Of a DNA stretch of 27,553 nucleotides, positions 14,809 to 24,856 are shown in pieces. The notes beneath the pieces were generated by a model that was given only the letters and a program-made list of their open reading frames with translations, had not been told where the DNA came from and did not search any database. The translations under genes and the position numbers were made by a program. The stretch is from Tepidimonas sp. UBA997 (GTDB lineage: Bacteria; Pseudomonadota; Gammaproteobacteria; Burkholderiales; Burkholderiaceae_C). The stretch's first letter is position 1; every line of letters begins with the position of its first letter. Location of the stretch: positions 1 through 27,553 of the forward strand of contig DBAZ01000053.1 of assembly GCA_002291945.1 (NCBI GenBank). Direction: 5' to 3'.

Positions 14809-15121
14809 GGGTTCTGAGTGCGCGACTGGGCACGTCGATGACATCGTGGGCACCGTTTGTTCGGTCGGGGGTATCGGTGGGCGCAAGCGCGGGCGCGGGA
14901 GCCATGGCAACGAACATCGCTCCCGATGCCCACATCAGTGCGTGACGCTCTTTAACCGTGGCATGCACCGCCAGGTCATCAAACGCAAAGACGCGGTCCG
15001 TCAGCCGCCCCCACACCAGAGGTGGCAACACCTTGATCAGGGGCAGCACCGACAAGCCGACCCCCCGGGGGTGAAGGCAATAAGCCAGCGAGCGCCAGAG
15101 TGCGTTCAAAAACAGTTGCAT
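14801..15121 (-). pseudogene. Internally deleted EI24-family membrane protein
   Basis: An open frame of 106 codons begins MQLFLNALWRSLAYCLHPRG, like the start of Burkholderiales EI24/CysZ-type membrane proteins. It then jumps to LPPLVWGRLTDRVFAFDDLA and HATVKERHALM, which resemble a segment from the C-terminal half, and jumps again to WASGAMFVAMAP, normally still nearer the end. The tail is not membrane-like. The family is usually about 250-300 residues, so most of the membrane domain is missing, yet the frame remains open. The gene is probably non-functional, or makes a very reduced protein. The assignment rests on recalled family sequence. The end overlaps the molybdopterin-binding gene by eight bases. 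Confidence 0.55.
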
Positions 15122-15167
15122 GTGCTGAGGATACCCTGCCTTCACGCCGGGGGTTGGCCGTCGCGAC

Positions 15168-15905
15168 TCAGCCTTTGCCGGTCAGGGCACTGACTTGCTG
15201 GGGGGAGAGCCAGCGCCATTGGCCCGGCAGCACATCATCGGGCAGGGAGATGCTTCCGATCCGCGAACGATGCAGCGCTTCGACCCGGTTGCCTACGGCC
15301 GCCAGCATGCGCTTGACCTGATGGTATTTGCCTTCGGTCAAGGTCAGCCGCACCGCGTGGCTGCCCAGCGCTTCGCAGGCGGCGGCCTTGACGGGCTTCG
15401 GATCATCATCCAGCACCACACCGTCCAGCAGCCGCTGCACCTGATCAGGCGCCACCGCGTGTCGGCAGGTCACTACATAGACCTTAGGCACATGGTGACG
15501 GGGCGACGACAGCCGATGAATGAACCGTCCATCGTCCGATAGCAGCAGCAGGCCGGTGGTGTCCTGGTCGAGCCGCCCGACGGCTTGCACCCCACTGGCC
15601 GCGCCCTGCGGGCGTTGCCGCAGCGGAGCGGGCAGCAAGGTGTAGATGCTGGGCCAGGCGCTGGGCTTCTGCGAGCATTCATAACCAGTCGGCTTGTGCA
15701 GCATCAGGTATGCATGGGCCTGGTACGTCCAGGATTCCCCCATGACCTCGAAGTGCAGATCGGTTACATCCCAAACGGCATACGGGTCGGTGCAAAGCTG
15801 ACCGGGCAAGCCGACCTTGACGCGGCCTTGCTGAATCAGGCCCATACAGACACGACGTGTCCCGAAGCCCTGTGAATACAAGATTTCTTGCAGTTGCATC
15901 CCCAT
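15168..15905 (-). CDS. rsuA: RsuA-family rRNA pseudouridine synthase
   Basis: The 245-residue protein has an N-terminal S4 RNA-binding domain (about residues 3-60, QLQEILYSQGFGTRRVCMGL and onward) and the RsuA/RluB/E/F catalytic domain. The catalytic motif GRLDQDTTGLLLLSDDG contains Asp113. LTLTEGKYHQVKRMLAAVGN and VEALHRSRIGSI are the C-terminal family motifs. RsuA isomerises U516 of 16S rRNA. The RsuA-like S4 domain and HKPTGYECS fit RsuA better than RluB or RluE, but that distinction is an inference. Starts at 15905 or 15899 are both possible; the latter gives MQLQEIL. Confidence 0.85.
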   Translation of the reverse strand: MGMQLQEILYSQGFGTRRVCMGLIQQGRVKVGLPGQLCTDPYAVWDVTDLHFEVMGESWTYQAHAYLMLHKPTGYECSQKPSAWPSIYTLLPAPLRQRPQGAASGVQAVGRLDQDTTGLLLLSDDGRFIHRLSSPRHHVPKVYVVTCRHAVAPDQVQRLLDGVVLDDDPKPVKAAACEALGSHAVRLTLTEGKYHQVKRMLAAVGNRVEALHRSRIGSISLPDDVLPGQWRWLSPQQVSALTGKG

Positions 15906-15989
15906 AGCTTAGCGGCTGGAGTCAGCCCATCGGCGACAATCGGGTATGGCGTCCGTATTCTGGGTCGCCTGCCGCCCTCCGCGCCCAAC

Positions 15990-16571
15990 ATGCTTGAACG
16001 TTTGAAGCGTTTTCTGCCCAGCAGAGACCAACTGAATCAGAACCGCTGGCTGCGCTGGCTGGTTCCCTGGCTCAACCATCCCCGCCTCTGGCACATGAGT
16101 CGTCGAGGCATTGCCATGGGGCTGGCGCTGGGCGTTTTTTTCGGCCTGTTGATTCCGGTGGCCCAGATTCCGTTCGCGGCCGCCTCGGCCGTGCTCTTGC
16201 GGGCCAATGTACCCACGGCGGTGGCCAGCACGCTGGTGACCAACCCTGTCACCTTTGCCCCGGTTTATTTCGGCGCTTTTCAATTGGGCAACTGGATTCT
16301 CCAGCGCGACGACCCGACCGAGGAGCAGGTCAACCAGATCCTCGAGCGGAAAATCCAGCAGAAGGAACAGGTGCAGGAACTGACCCTGCTGCAGCGAATC
16401 GAGTTGGGCTTGCACCACCTGGGGCGGGTCGGCAAGCCTCTGGCGCTGGGTCTTTCCATCGTGGCAACGGCCGCCGGACTGCTCACGTATTTTCTGGTCC
16501 ACGCCTTGTGGATGTGGCGCGTGCGCTGGGAAAGAAGGCGTCGGCTCCACAAAATGCGACATCCAGACTGA
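15990..16571 (+). CDS. DUF2062 inner-membrane protein
   Basis: A 193-residue protein with the DUF2062 pattern: a basic N-terminus, LWHMSRRGIAMGLALGVFFGL, a second hydrophobic helix (PFAAASAVLLRANVPTAVAS), then LVTNPVTFAPVYFGAFQLGN, the most conserved block. A last hydrophobic helix (LALGLSIVATAAGLLTYFLV) precedes a basic C-terminus. The function is unknown; the family is membrane-bound. I chose the ATG at 15990, since the upstream frame (from 15888) overlaps the pseudouridine synthase gene and has no family character. Its TGA abuts the hemY stop codon with no gap. Confidence 0.85.
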   Translation: MLERLKRFLPSRDQLNQNRWLRWLVPWLNHPRLWHMSRRGIAMGLALGVFFGLLIPVAQIPFAAASAVLLRANVPTAVASTLVTNPVTFAPVYFGAFQLGNWILQRDDPTEEQVNQILERKIQQKEQVQELTLLQRIELGLHHLGRVGKPLALGLSIVATAAGLLTYFLVHALWMWRVRWERRRRLHKMRHPD

Positions 16572-17855
16572 TCAATCGCAATGCGCTGCCGCACGCCAGG
16601 CGTCGGCAGCCTCCTGCGTGTCGCCACGCTGCTCAGCCAGCCAAGCCAGCGATCGCCAGGCCTGCCGTTTCAACCCGGCGTCCGTGAGCTGGCGAACCGC
16701 CTGACTCAGCATCCAGTGCGCACGGCCCCACAACTGACAGGTCATAAACGCCTGTCCCGCCAGGAACTGCAACTCCGCATCGGCCGGACGCGACTGCTGA
16801 AGCGCCTCGACCCGAGGCAGCCAGTCGGCCGCTCGTTCGGGCAGATGGGCAACCAGGCATCGGACTGCACGCACTCGACGACTTTCCGTGAGCTGGCCAA
16901 AAGACTTCCACAACACACTGACCCACTCGTCGATGCAACGCGGGCTATCGACTGCGTTGATTTCTTCCGCCTCCCCACCTGTGGCTTGCACGGTCTGCCA
17001 GCGCTCCAGGCAGTGCAGAACCAGACCAGGGTCGGCTCTTTCCCGGGCATCAAACGACTTCCAGGTCTGGGTCAACTGCTCCCTGTCAAGCGCCTGGGCC
17101 AAGGCTTGTTTGAGCAAGCCCCGCAACAGGGTTTCCGCCGCTGAGGGCGTGACGGCCTTGTATTTGGTCAACAGGCGGATGGTGTCCACCGCACTGGGAG
17201 CATCCTGCTCCAGTTGAGCGAGCTTCAAGCGCAAGCGGATGGCCTGAATGCGGCGCCTGGCACCCTGGGGCAATTGCTTGAGCCAGCCATGGGCTGTGTC
17301 GGCCTCGCGATCTTCAATGGCCCATGACAGCGCACGCAGCAGCGCCCCTTCAAGGGCGGAAGCAGCGTCTGAGGCGGTTTCCGACACGGCGGCTTGCATG
17401 GCCGCCTGCTGTCGCTCGGCATGGCCCAGCGAGCGGGCACTTTCGGCCAGCAACAACTGCGCCAGCACTCGCCATTGCGCTTGTCGCCCCATCACATCAG
17501 GCTCCATGCTTTCGAGGAGATGGATCGCGTGCTGGGCCGCTGACTGGGCCCGCACAAACCGCCCCGCCAGCTGAAAAATCAGCGCATCCAGCAAGGACAC
17601 ATACACCGAACGCTCTTGCTGCGACGCCCGCCAGCGGTGCGCTTTGGCGGGCAGATTGCGAACGATGGATACCCCTCTGAGGGCAAGGTACAGGAGCACG
17701 AACCCCACCACCAGCACGATCAGGGCCAGAGTCAGCGACACATCGAGCCGCCAGGGGTGCAAGAAGACGGTCACGGTGGCTGTGTTGTCTCCCACCAGCA
17801 AGGCCAGGCCCACCGCCACCGCCGCCAGCCACAGAAACCAGAAGATACTTCTCAT
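16572..17855 (-). CDS. hemY: Heme biosynthesis-associated TPR protein HemY
   Basis: This is the proteobacterial HemY, a membrane-anchored TPR protein encoded with hemCDX; it is not the protoporphyrinogen oxidase that shares the name. The chosen start gives 427 residues. Two transmembrane helices lie near the N-terminus (SIFWFLWLAAVAVGLALLVG and LTLALIVLVVGFVLLYLAL), separated by the typical GDNTATVTVFLHPWRLDVS. The rest is alpha-helical with TPR-like repeats (RWRASQQERSVYVSLLDALI, VEALQQSRPADAELQFLAGQ). The exact role is not established. I prefer the ATG at 17855; a GTG at 17864 would add three residues. It is the last gene of the heme block. Confidence 0.85.
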   Translation of the reverse strand: MRSIFWFLWLAAVAVGLALLVGDNTATVTVFLHPWRLDVSLTLALIVLVVGFVLLYLALRGVSIVRNLPAKAHRWRASQQERSVYVSLLDALIFQLAGRFVRAQSAAQHAIHLLESMEPDVMGRQAQWRVLAQLLLAESARSLGHAERQQAAMQAAVSETASDAASALEGALLRALSWAIEDREADTAHGWLKQLPQGARRRIQAIRLRLKLAQLEQDAPSAVDTIRLLTKYKAVTPSAAETLLRGLLKQALAQALDREQLTQTWKSFDARERADPGLVLHCLERWQTVQATGGEAEEINAVDSPRCIDEWVSVLWKSFGQLTESRRVRAVRCLVAHLPERAADWLPRVEALQQSRPADAELQFLAGQAFMTCQLWGRAHWMLSQAVRQLTDAGLKRQAWRSLAWLAEQRGDTQEAADAWRAAAHCD

Positions 17856-17870
17856 GCGACCCACTGTGCT

Positions 17871-19010
17871 TCAACGGCCGCTGGCGGCAACCGCCAGCGC
17901 ACCCAGGGTTTCATCCGGCAAAGGCACCGACTCCTGCAGGATATCCGCATGCAATTGCGACAACCCCTGCAAGGCCAGCCGGACTGACGGCGACGAATCA
18001 TCAAAGAACCGCAGCACCAGGCCCCGGGTCGTGAGGACATCGGCCCGCGCCGTGTCGAGTTGTCGGCCAAGCAAGGCCAGACGGGCGCTCAGCAGCTTCA
18101 TCTTGATGTTTTCTCGCAGGATGTAGGATTGCTCCGGGGCCAGCAAAGCGGCTTCGGGCTGGTCAATGCGACTGACACGAATCAGGTCCGCCGTTGCTGC
18201 GATGAACTGGTGCCACCAGCGCTCTGTGACACCGATGCGCCACGCGTTGAACCGGGCCCATTGGCGTTCGACGAGTCCACGCTCATCGGCCGCTGGGGCA
18301 GGTTCTGGCGTCGGCTCAGGGGCAGGCTCTGGCGTTTTCGCGGGCTCGCCAGCGGGCATCTGGGCCAGATGAACCGACAAAGGGGCATTGCGCAAGGGCC
18401 AATCGTCCACTTGGCGCAGCATCGCATCGATGCGGTTGACCAGGGCAGGGACGTCGGCCAGTTCGGCCGCTCGCAGACGCTCGACATCCCGTGCTATCGC
18501 ACGCTGGACCGGATTGAGTCGGGGTTGAGCGGCCCGCTCGATGCGCTGCTCCGCGCCGAGCAAGGCCGAAATCAGGGGCTGGGCGCTGCCCGTCAGTTGG
18601 CTCTGCTGCATCGCCAGACGCAACGCCGACTCGATGTCCTGCACCAGGCTGTCATCCCGGGAGCGCGACACGCTGAGCATCAGATCTTCCAGTTGCGAGC
18701 GCTGGAGTGACACCTCGGACAGGCGCAACTCCGCCACCCCAAGACGCGTCGCCAGTTCCTGGGAGACCGATTCCGCCTGCGTGGCCGCATGGCGGGCAGC
18801 CGCCACTTCAGCCAGGGTGTCCGCCGTGCGGCGGGCCATTTCCTGCTGGGTTTGCGCGATGCGCTGTGACAACGTCAATGCCCAGGCCAGCGCCGCGACC
18901 GCCAGGACGAAGCCTCCCACGGCCAGCCACATCATCCAGCGGGGCGGATTCGGTGACGTGCTGGCAGGAGCGCTGGCGGTCGCGGGAACGCTGGACGGTG
19001 TTGCGGACAT
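17871..19010 (-). CDS. hemX: HemX-family membrane protein
   Basis: A 379-residue HemX (PF04375-type) protein. A Ser/Ala/Pro-rich cytoplasmic N-terminus is followed by a single transmembrane helix (about 26-46, MMWLAVGGFVLAVAALAWAL). Next comes a heptad-rich, probably coiled-coil segment (LSQRIAQTQQEMARRTADTL onward) and a C-terminal periplasmic domain with EQSYILRENIKMKLLSARLA, the best conserved block. A Pro/Glu-Pro-rich linker (about residues 220-240) is unusual. Annotations often call HemX uroporphyrinogen-III methyltransferase, but no such catalytic domain is visible. It starts four bases after hemD and ends 15 bases before hemY. Confidence 0.85.
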   Translation of the reverse strand: MSATPSSVPATASAPASTSPNPPRWMMWLAVGGFVLAVAALAWALTLSQRIAQTQQEMARRTADTLAEVAAARHAATQAESVSQELATRLGVAELRLSEVSLQRSQLEDLMLSVSRSRDDSLVQDIESALRLAMQQSQLTGSAQPLISALLGAEQRIERAAQPRLNPVQRAIARDVERLRAAELADVPALVNRIDAMLRQVDDWPLRNAPLSVHLAQMPAGEPAKTPEPAPEPTPEPAPAADERGLVERQWARFNAWRIGVTERWWHQFIAATADLIRVSRIDQPEAALLAPEQSYILRENIKMKLLSARLALLGRQLDTARADVLTTRGLVLRFFDDSSPSVRLALQGLSQLHADILQESVPLPDETLGALAVAASGR

Positions 19011-19013
19011 AAG

Positions 19014-19769
19014 TCAGTTCATGGCTTGCAAACCCGCCAGCACATCCGTGATCGCGGGGCGAGTCGTCATTATTTCCCCAAAACCCATGTTGCTGGCTGA
19101 CAACTGGATGTTGGGATGCGTCACCAAAGCACGGGCACGGGCAAAGTCCTGTCCTGGGAAGCGCTGTGCCAGATGGATCAGCGCTTCGGAACTGCTGATG
19201 AGCCAGATGGATCCGTCATCGAGCGCTCGCTCAGCGATGCGCACCTGCTGTGCGTCCCAGACTGCGGCCTGGCGGCGGTAGGCCACGCAGGCGTCCACCT
19301 GGCCGCCTCGGGCCTCGCACTGGTCTTTCAACCAGTCGCGGCCGGTGGACCCGTCCGGTGACAGGCCCCGGACAATGAGCAGCCGGTGACCGGATTGCAC
19401 CTGGGGAGCCACAACCGCCCACAAAGCCTCGGAATCAAACTGTGCCGAGCAGGGGGGCGGCTGATCGATCCGCTCGGCATGGACCCCCAGCGCGATCAGG
19501 GCTTGCGCAGTCCCCGGCCCGGGTGCCCAGCAACGGCCGTGGGCCTGAATCCATGGGGGTGCCTGAAAGAAGCGGGCCGCCTGGGGGCTGACGAACATGC
19601 AGGCATCGTAGCTTGCAGCAGACGCCTGCAAGCGATGCAGGGATGCCGCATCGGTTGCCGGAACGATGTCCTGCAGAGGCAGGGGCAGAGCCTCAATGCC
19701 GTGCCCTCGGAGTTGATGCACCCAGTTGTCTGCCTCAGCCCCAGGCCGGGTGACGATCACTTGATGCAT
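19014..19769 (-). CDS. hemD: Uroporphyrinogen-III synthase HemD
   Basis: HemD closes and isomerises hydroxymethylbilane to uroporphyrinogen III, the branch point to heme, siroheme and cobalamin. The 251-residue protein has the two-lobed HemD fold. It starts VIVTRPGAEADNWVHQLRGH and contains ACMFVSPQAARFF, then HRLLIVRGLSPDGSTGRDWL and GQVDACVAYRR in the second lobe, and IWLISSSEALIHL near the C-terminus. Sequence conservation in this family is low, so much of the support comes from the position between hemC, which it overlaps by 13 bp, and hemX. Confidence 0.9.
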   Translation of the reverse strand: MHQVIVTRPGAEADNWVHQLRGHGIEALPLPLQDIVPATDAASLHRLQASAASYDACMFVSPQAARFFQAPPWIQAHGRCWAPGPGTAQALIALGVHAERIDQPPPCSAQFDSEALWAVVAPQVQSGHRLLIVRGLSPDGSTGRDWLKDQCEARGGQVDACVAYRRQAAVWDAQQVRIAERALDDGSIWLISSSEALIHLAQRFPGQDFARARALVTHPNIQLSASNMGFGEIMTTRPAITDVLAGLQAMN

Positions 19770-20737
19770 ACGCGACTGGCAGCACAGTGGGCCTTGGCTT
19801 CTTGCAGGCGCTGCGCCACCGCAATGCCCAGCGCATCGGCTTCCCCGAGCGACGCCACCCTGGCTTGAGCACGCGCTCTTGCCACGGGGGCCAGAGATGC
19901 CGGATCGCCCCAGGCTGCTTCGAGCTCAAGCACACCAGGTTGCCCCGCCGAAGGCAAGGGCTTCCATTGCGCAAACGCCGCCAGCGGCATGGAACAACTG
20001 CCGCCCATGCAGCGGGAGACGGCCCGCTCTGCGGCCACCGACCACCAGGTGGGCCAGTCGATGAGCGCCTGCAGGGCCTGCACCACATCCGGGCGCTGGC
20101 TGCGAACCTCGATACCCAGGGCACCCTGCCCGGCTGCGGGCAACATCTCAGACGGCTCCAAAACGGCTCGGATGCGGTCGTTCATCTGGAGCCGCTTGAG
20201 GCCGGCCGCCGCCAGCACAATGGCGTGGTACTGCCCTTCATCGAGCTTGCGCAAGCGGGTATCCAGGTTGCCCCGCAAAGGCTCGATGCGGACGTCGTCA
20301 CGGCCCAAGGCTTGCAGCCGCTCTCGCAACAACACCATGCGGCGCAGGCTCGATGTACCGATCACCGCCTGGGGCGGCAAATCGTCCAGGCGATCGTGGT
20401 GGGGCGACACCCAGGCGTCCCGCGGGTCCTCACGGGCCATGACGCAAGCCAGATCAAAACCCGGCGGCAATTCCATCGGGACATCCTTGAGGGAATGCAC
20501 CGCCAGGTCGGCACGCCCTTCTTCCAGCGCCACCTCGAGCTCTTTGACGAACAGCCCCTTGCCACCCACCTTGCTCAAGGCCCGGTCGAGTATCTGGTCG
20601 CCCTGGGTGGTCATGCCCAGCAACGCCACACGGTGCCCATGGGCTTGCAAAAGCGTGCGAACATGCTCCGCCTGCCACAAGGCCAGACGACTTTCTCGGG
20701 TGGCAATGGTCAGGTCCAAGGGCGCGGCGTCGGTCAT
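19757..20737 (-). CDS. hemC: Porphobilinogen deaminase HemC
   Basis: HemC joins four porphobilinogen units into hydroxymethylbilane, using a dipyrromethane cofactor. The 326-residue protein has the family motifs IATRESRLALWQAEHV, TTQGDQILDRALSKVGGKGL, VHSLKDVPMELP (with Asp85) and GTSSLRRMVLLRERL. The cofactor cysteine is Cys248 in RCMGGSCSMPLAAFA. I chose the ATG at 20737; an open frame continuing upstream to 20983 lies inside the response-regulator gene and has no family character. The 31-bp gap to the regulator and the 13-bp overlap with hemD point to one operon with hemD, hemX and hemY. Confidence 0.96.
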   Translation of the reverse strand: MTDAAPLDLTIATRESRLALWQAEHVRTLLQAHGHRVALLGMTTQGDQILDRALSKVGGKGLFVKELEVALEEGRADLAVHSLKDVPMELPPGFDLACVMAREDPRDAWVSPHHDRLDDLPPQAVIGTSSLRRMVLLRERLQALGRDDVRIEPLRGNLDTRLRKLDEGQYHAIVLAAAGLKRLQMNDRIRAVLEPSEMLPAAGQGALGIEVRSQRPDVVQALQALIDWPTWWSVAAERAVSRCMGGSCSMPLAAFAQWKPLPSAGQPGVLELEAAWGDPASLAPVARARAQARVASLGEADALGIAVAQRLQEAKAHCAASRVCIK

Positions 20738-20768
20738 GCAAAGGGTCCGGTGTACATAGCCTTTGATC

Positions 20769-21551
20769 CTAGCATGAGCCACCCGCCAGGGCTTCACGCA
20801 CGGCGGCCAGTTGTCGTCGCGAGACCGGCAACCGTTCCTCCACCCCTTCGACCGCCAGCAACCAGGTCTCGGCCTGATCGACCGGGTCGTGACCTTTTTC
20901 CAGCACGCGCAAACGATGACGCGCCACCAGCGCATTGCGATGAATGCGCAGCCACCGGTCCGGATGGGCCAGCTCAAGCTCATGGAGCGATCCGTCGTAA
21001 ATGTAGGAGCGGCATGGCGTCCGCACCGTCACGTATTTCCATTCCGCTTTGAGGTAGATGATCTCGGACAGCGGCACCCGCTCGGTCCGGCCCCTGTCAT
21101 GAATCAACAAAAACCCCGGCGTGGCCACCGGCGGCCGTTCGGCATCCGCATGCGAAGAACGGCGAGCAGCTTTGTCGAGCGCCTGCTGCAGACGCTCTTG
21201 GCGCACCGGCTTGGTCAGGTAGTCCACCGCATCGAGTTCAAAGGCATCCAGCGCATGATCCGCATGGGCGGTGACGAACACCACGGCGGGAGGCTGGGAC
21301 GACGATTGCATGTGGCGCGCCAGACCCAGACCGTCCAACCCGGGCATGTGGATATCGAGCAACAGGAGATCCCAGTGCTGGTGTTGCACCTGCGCCATGG
21401 CCTGCACCGCATGGGCAGCCTCCCCGATCTGAAACCGTCCAGGGGCCATGTCCGCGCTCAAGTCGGTGGGATCCCGGCATGCGTCGAGCAAGGCGCGAAG
21501 ACGAGCTCGGGCCAGCGATTCGTCATCCACCAGCAATATCCGCATGCTCAT
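20769..21551 (-). CDS. LytTR response regulator, AlgR-like
   Basis: A 260-residue regulator. The receiver domain starts MRILLVDDESLARARLRALL, with phosphoacceptor Asp66 in LLLLDIHMPGLDGLG and the conserved Lys in DYLTKPVRQ. A LytTR DNA-binding domain follows from about residue 150 (LSEIIYLKAEWKYVTVRT, then LHELELAHPDRWLRIHRNAL). LytTR proteins bind paired direct repeats about one turn apart. It precedes hemC on the same strand, as algR does in Pseudomonas and related genomes. The start at 21551 (ATGAGCATG) is preceded by CAGGGG; the ATG at 21545 is also possible. Its likely kinase partner is at 7119-8132, not adjacent. Confidence 0.9.
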   Translation of the reverse strand: MSMRILLVDDESLARARLRALLDACRDPTDLSADMAPGRFQIGEAAHAVQAMAQVQHQHWDLLLLDIHMPGLDGLGLARHMQSSSQPPAVVFVTAHADHALDAFELDAVDYLTKPVRQERLQQALDKAARRSSHADAERPPVATPGFLLIHDRGRTERVPLSEIIYLKAEWKYVTVRTPCRSYIYDGSLHELELAHPDRWLRIHRNALVARHRLRVLEKGHDPVDQAETWLLAVEGVEERLPVSRRQLAAVREALAGGSC

Positions 21552-21657
21552 GAGGCCCCTGCCTGCCCCCGACGGCAACGTAAAATGATCATGAACCGGA
21601 TTCTTCCAAATTTCAGCCCATTTGTCGCGGCGCATTGCGCAAAAACGCCCATCTCAC

Positions 21658-23121
<1,464 letters not shown>

Positions 23122-23198
23122 ACAACCAGCGCTCGCAGCAAGCGGCCCGCGCCAGCCGCTGCCGACGTTTGGCTCTTGATAGCCGCGATTCGCTCCGC

Positions 23199-23867
23199 TC
23201 AGCGGGGCAGGCGACCGGGAGGAATGGTGGCCAGTTCACCGGGCACCGTGGCGATGTAGTTCGCCATCAGGCGCAATTCCTGCAACGTAAACTGGGCAAC
23301 GATGCTGCGCATCATCGGGTTGGTGCGGCCAATCACGCGGCTTTCCTCCACCCAGTACGAGCGCATAGCCACAAACAGGTAGTCCGCATGCTGGCCGCCG
23401 ATCTTGGGCCAGCTTGGGTCGGTCGGACTGCTGAAGTTGGCACCGTGGCAGGAAATGCAGGCGCCACGCTCCAGCAGGCCCGCCACGACGGCATTGGGCA
23501 TGCGCGGTGGCGTCTCAGGGGCTTGTGCATGGCCATTGTGCTGGGCATAGAAAGCCGCCAGATTGGCCATGTCCTGTTCGGACAAACCGCCAGCGATGCC
23601 TCGCATGGTGGGGTGGCGTCGCTCGCCTTTCTGATACGCCTGCAAGGCCGCAAAGATGTACGGCTCCGACTGCCCGGAGATCATCGGAACGCGATGAATC
23701 TCGGGGAAGCTGTTGCGGTAGTCAGGAATGCCGTGACAGCCCATGCACATCGTCGCCCGGGCAAGCCCTGCGTTGATGTCGCCGACCAGTTGAGCCTGTG
23801 CGCCTGCGGCAGCGAGCGTCGCGCTGGCGACGACGATTTTCAGCAGTGTGGTCAGCGATTTATTCAT
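23199..23867 (-). CDS. Di-heme cytochrome c, c4-like
   Basis: A 222-residue exported cytochrome. The N-terminus MNKSLTTLLKIVVASATLAA is a signal peptide with a likely cut after AQAQ. Two heme-attachment motifs are present: CMGCH (Cys41, Cys44, His45) and CISCH (Cys137, Cys140, His141). Each half has a candidate axial Met (HPTMRGIAGGLSEQDMANLA and NPMMRSIVAQFTLQELRLMA). This two-domain arrangement is like cytochrome c4, a periplasmic electron carrier feeding terminal oxidases. I chose the ATG at 23867 for the signal peptide. It is divergent from moxR. A 77-bp region with no clear terminator separates it from the convergent argH. Confidence 0.88.
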   Translation of the reverse strand: MNKSLTTLLKIVVASATLAAAGAQAQLVGDINAGLARATMCMGCHGIPDYRNSFPEIHRVPMISGQSEPYIFAALQAYQKGERRHPTMRGIAGGLSEQDMANLAAFYAQHNGHAQAPETPPRMPNAVVAGLLERGACISCHGANFSSPTDPSWPKIGGQHADYLFVAMRSYWVEESRVIGRTNPMMRSIVAQFTLQELRLMANYIATVPGELATIPPGRLPR

Positions 23868-23892
23868 TTTGCAAGCACAATCAGAGTGACGT

Positions 23893-23920
23893 TTGACAAA
23901 AATCAATATGCGATTATATA
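23893..23920 (+). promoter_or_regulatory. Sigma-70 promoter with overlapping FNR-like box
   Basis: TTGACA (23893-23898), a 16-bp spacer and TATATA (23915-23920) form a good housekeeping promoter reading toward moxR, with a leader of about 80 bases. The same bases give TTGAC-AAAA-ATCAA (23893-23906), one mismatch from the FNR/Anr consensus TTGAT-N4-ATCAA. Confidence 0.6.
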
Positions 23921-24006
23921 GACTCGATCCAATCGCTTGCCCCCAAGAAAACCCTTGCACAGCCTCGCCTACCGGCATCGCCACCGACCCTCCTACGGAC
24001 GCCTCC

Positions 24007-24849
24007 ATGCAATTCACCGGCTCACACAACTACGTCGCCACCCCGGACCTGATGCTTGCCGTCAACGCGGCCATCCAGCTCAAGCGCCCGCTGCTGGTCA
24101 AAGGCGAACCCGGCACCGGCAAGACCATGCTGGCCGAGGAAGTGGCCCAGGCGCTCGACATGCCTTTGCTGCAGTGGCACATCAAGTCCACCACCAAGGC
24201 GCAGCAGGGCCTGTACGAGTACGACGCCGTCAGCCGCCTGCGCGACAGCCAGTTGGGTGACGACCGGGTCAAGGACATCCAGAACTACATCGTCAAAGGG
24301 GTGTTGTGGCAGGCCTTCACCACCGAACAGCCGGTGGCGTTGCTGATCGACGAGATCGACAAGGCCGACATCGAATTCCCCAACGACCTGCTGCGCGAAC
24401 TCGACCGCATGGAGTTCTACTGCTACGAGACCAAGCAGTTGATCCGCGCCCGGCACCGGCCGCTAGTGTTCATCACGTCGAACAACGAAAAAGAGCTGCC
24501 CGACGCCTTTCTGCGCCGCTGCTTTTTCCACTACATCAAGTTCCCGGACGCCACCACGATGAAGCAGATCGTCGATGTCCACTACCCCGGCCTGAAAGAC
24601 GCACTCCTGACGGCTGCGATGAAGACCTTTTTCGACATCCGCAACCTGCCCGGGCTGAAGAAAAAGCCGTCCACCAGCGAACTGCTGGACTGGCTCAAGC
24701 TGCTCATGGCCGAAGACATTCCGCTGCAGGCGCTGCAGAGTCAGGACCAGAAAGTCAGCGTGCCGCCTTTGGTGGGGGCGCTGCTGAAAAACGAGCAGGA
24801 CATCAGCCTCTTCGAAAAGCTGGTCTTCATGAACCAGCGCAACCGCTAA
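24007..24849 (+). CDS. MoxR-type AAA+ ATPase
   Basis: A 280-residue MoxR-family AAA+ ATPase. Walker A is GEPGTGKT (33-40), Walker B LLIDEID (112-118), and the sensor-1 region is VFITSNNEKELPDAFLRRCF. MoxR proteins act as chaperone-like ATPases with VWA-domain partners in metal-centre or complex assembly. I chose the ATG at 24007 (MQFTGSHNYVATPDL), where the family begins; the frame upstream lies partly in the promoter. The probable partner is the CoxE-like VWA protein at 25489-26676. A GNAT gene lies between them, starting seven bases after this stop codon. Confidence 0.92.
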   Translation: MQFTGSHNYVATPDLMLAVNAAIQLKRPLLVKGEPGTGKTMLAEEVAQALDMPLLQWHIKSTTKAQQGLYEYDAVSRLRDSQLGDDRVKDIQNYIVKGVLWQAFTTEQPVALLIDEIDKADIEFPNDLLRELDRMEFYCYETKQLIRARHRPLVFITSNNEKELPDAFLRRCFFHYIKFPDATTMKQIVDVHYPGLKDALLTAAMKTFFDIRNLPGLKKKPSTSELLDWLKLLMAEDIPLQALQSQDQKVSVPPLVGALLKNEQDISLFEKLVFMNQRNR

Positions 24850-24856
24850 GCCAACC

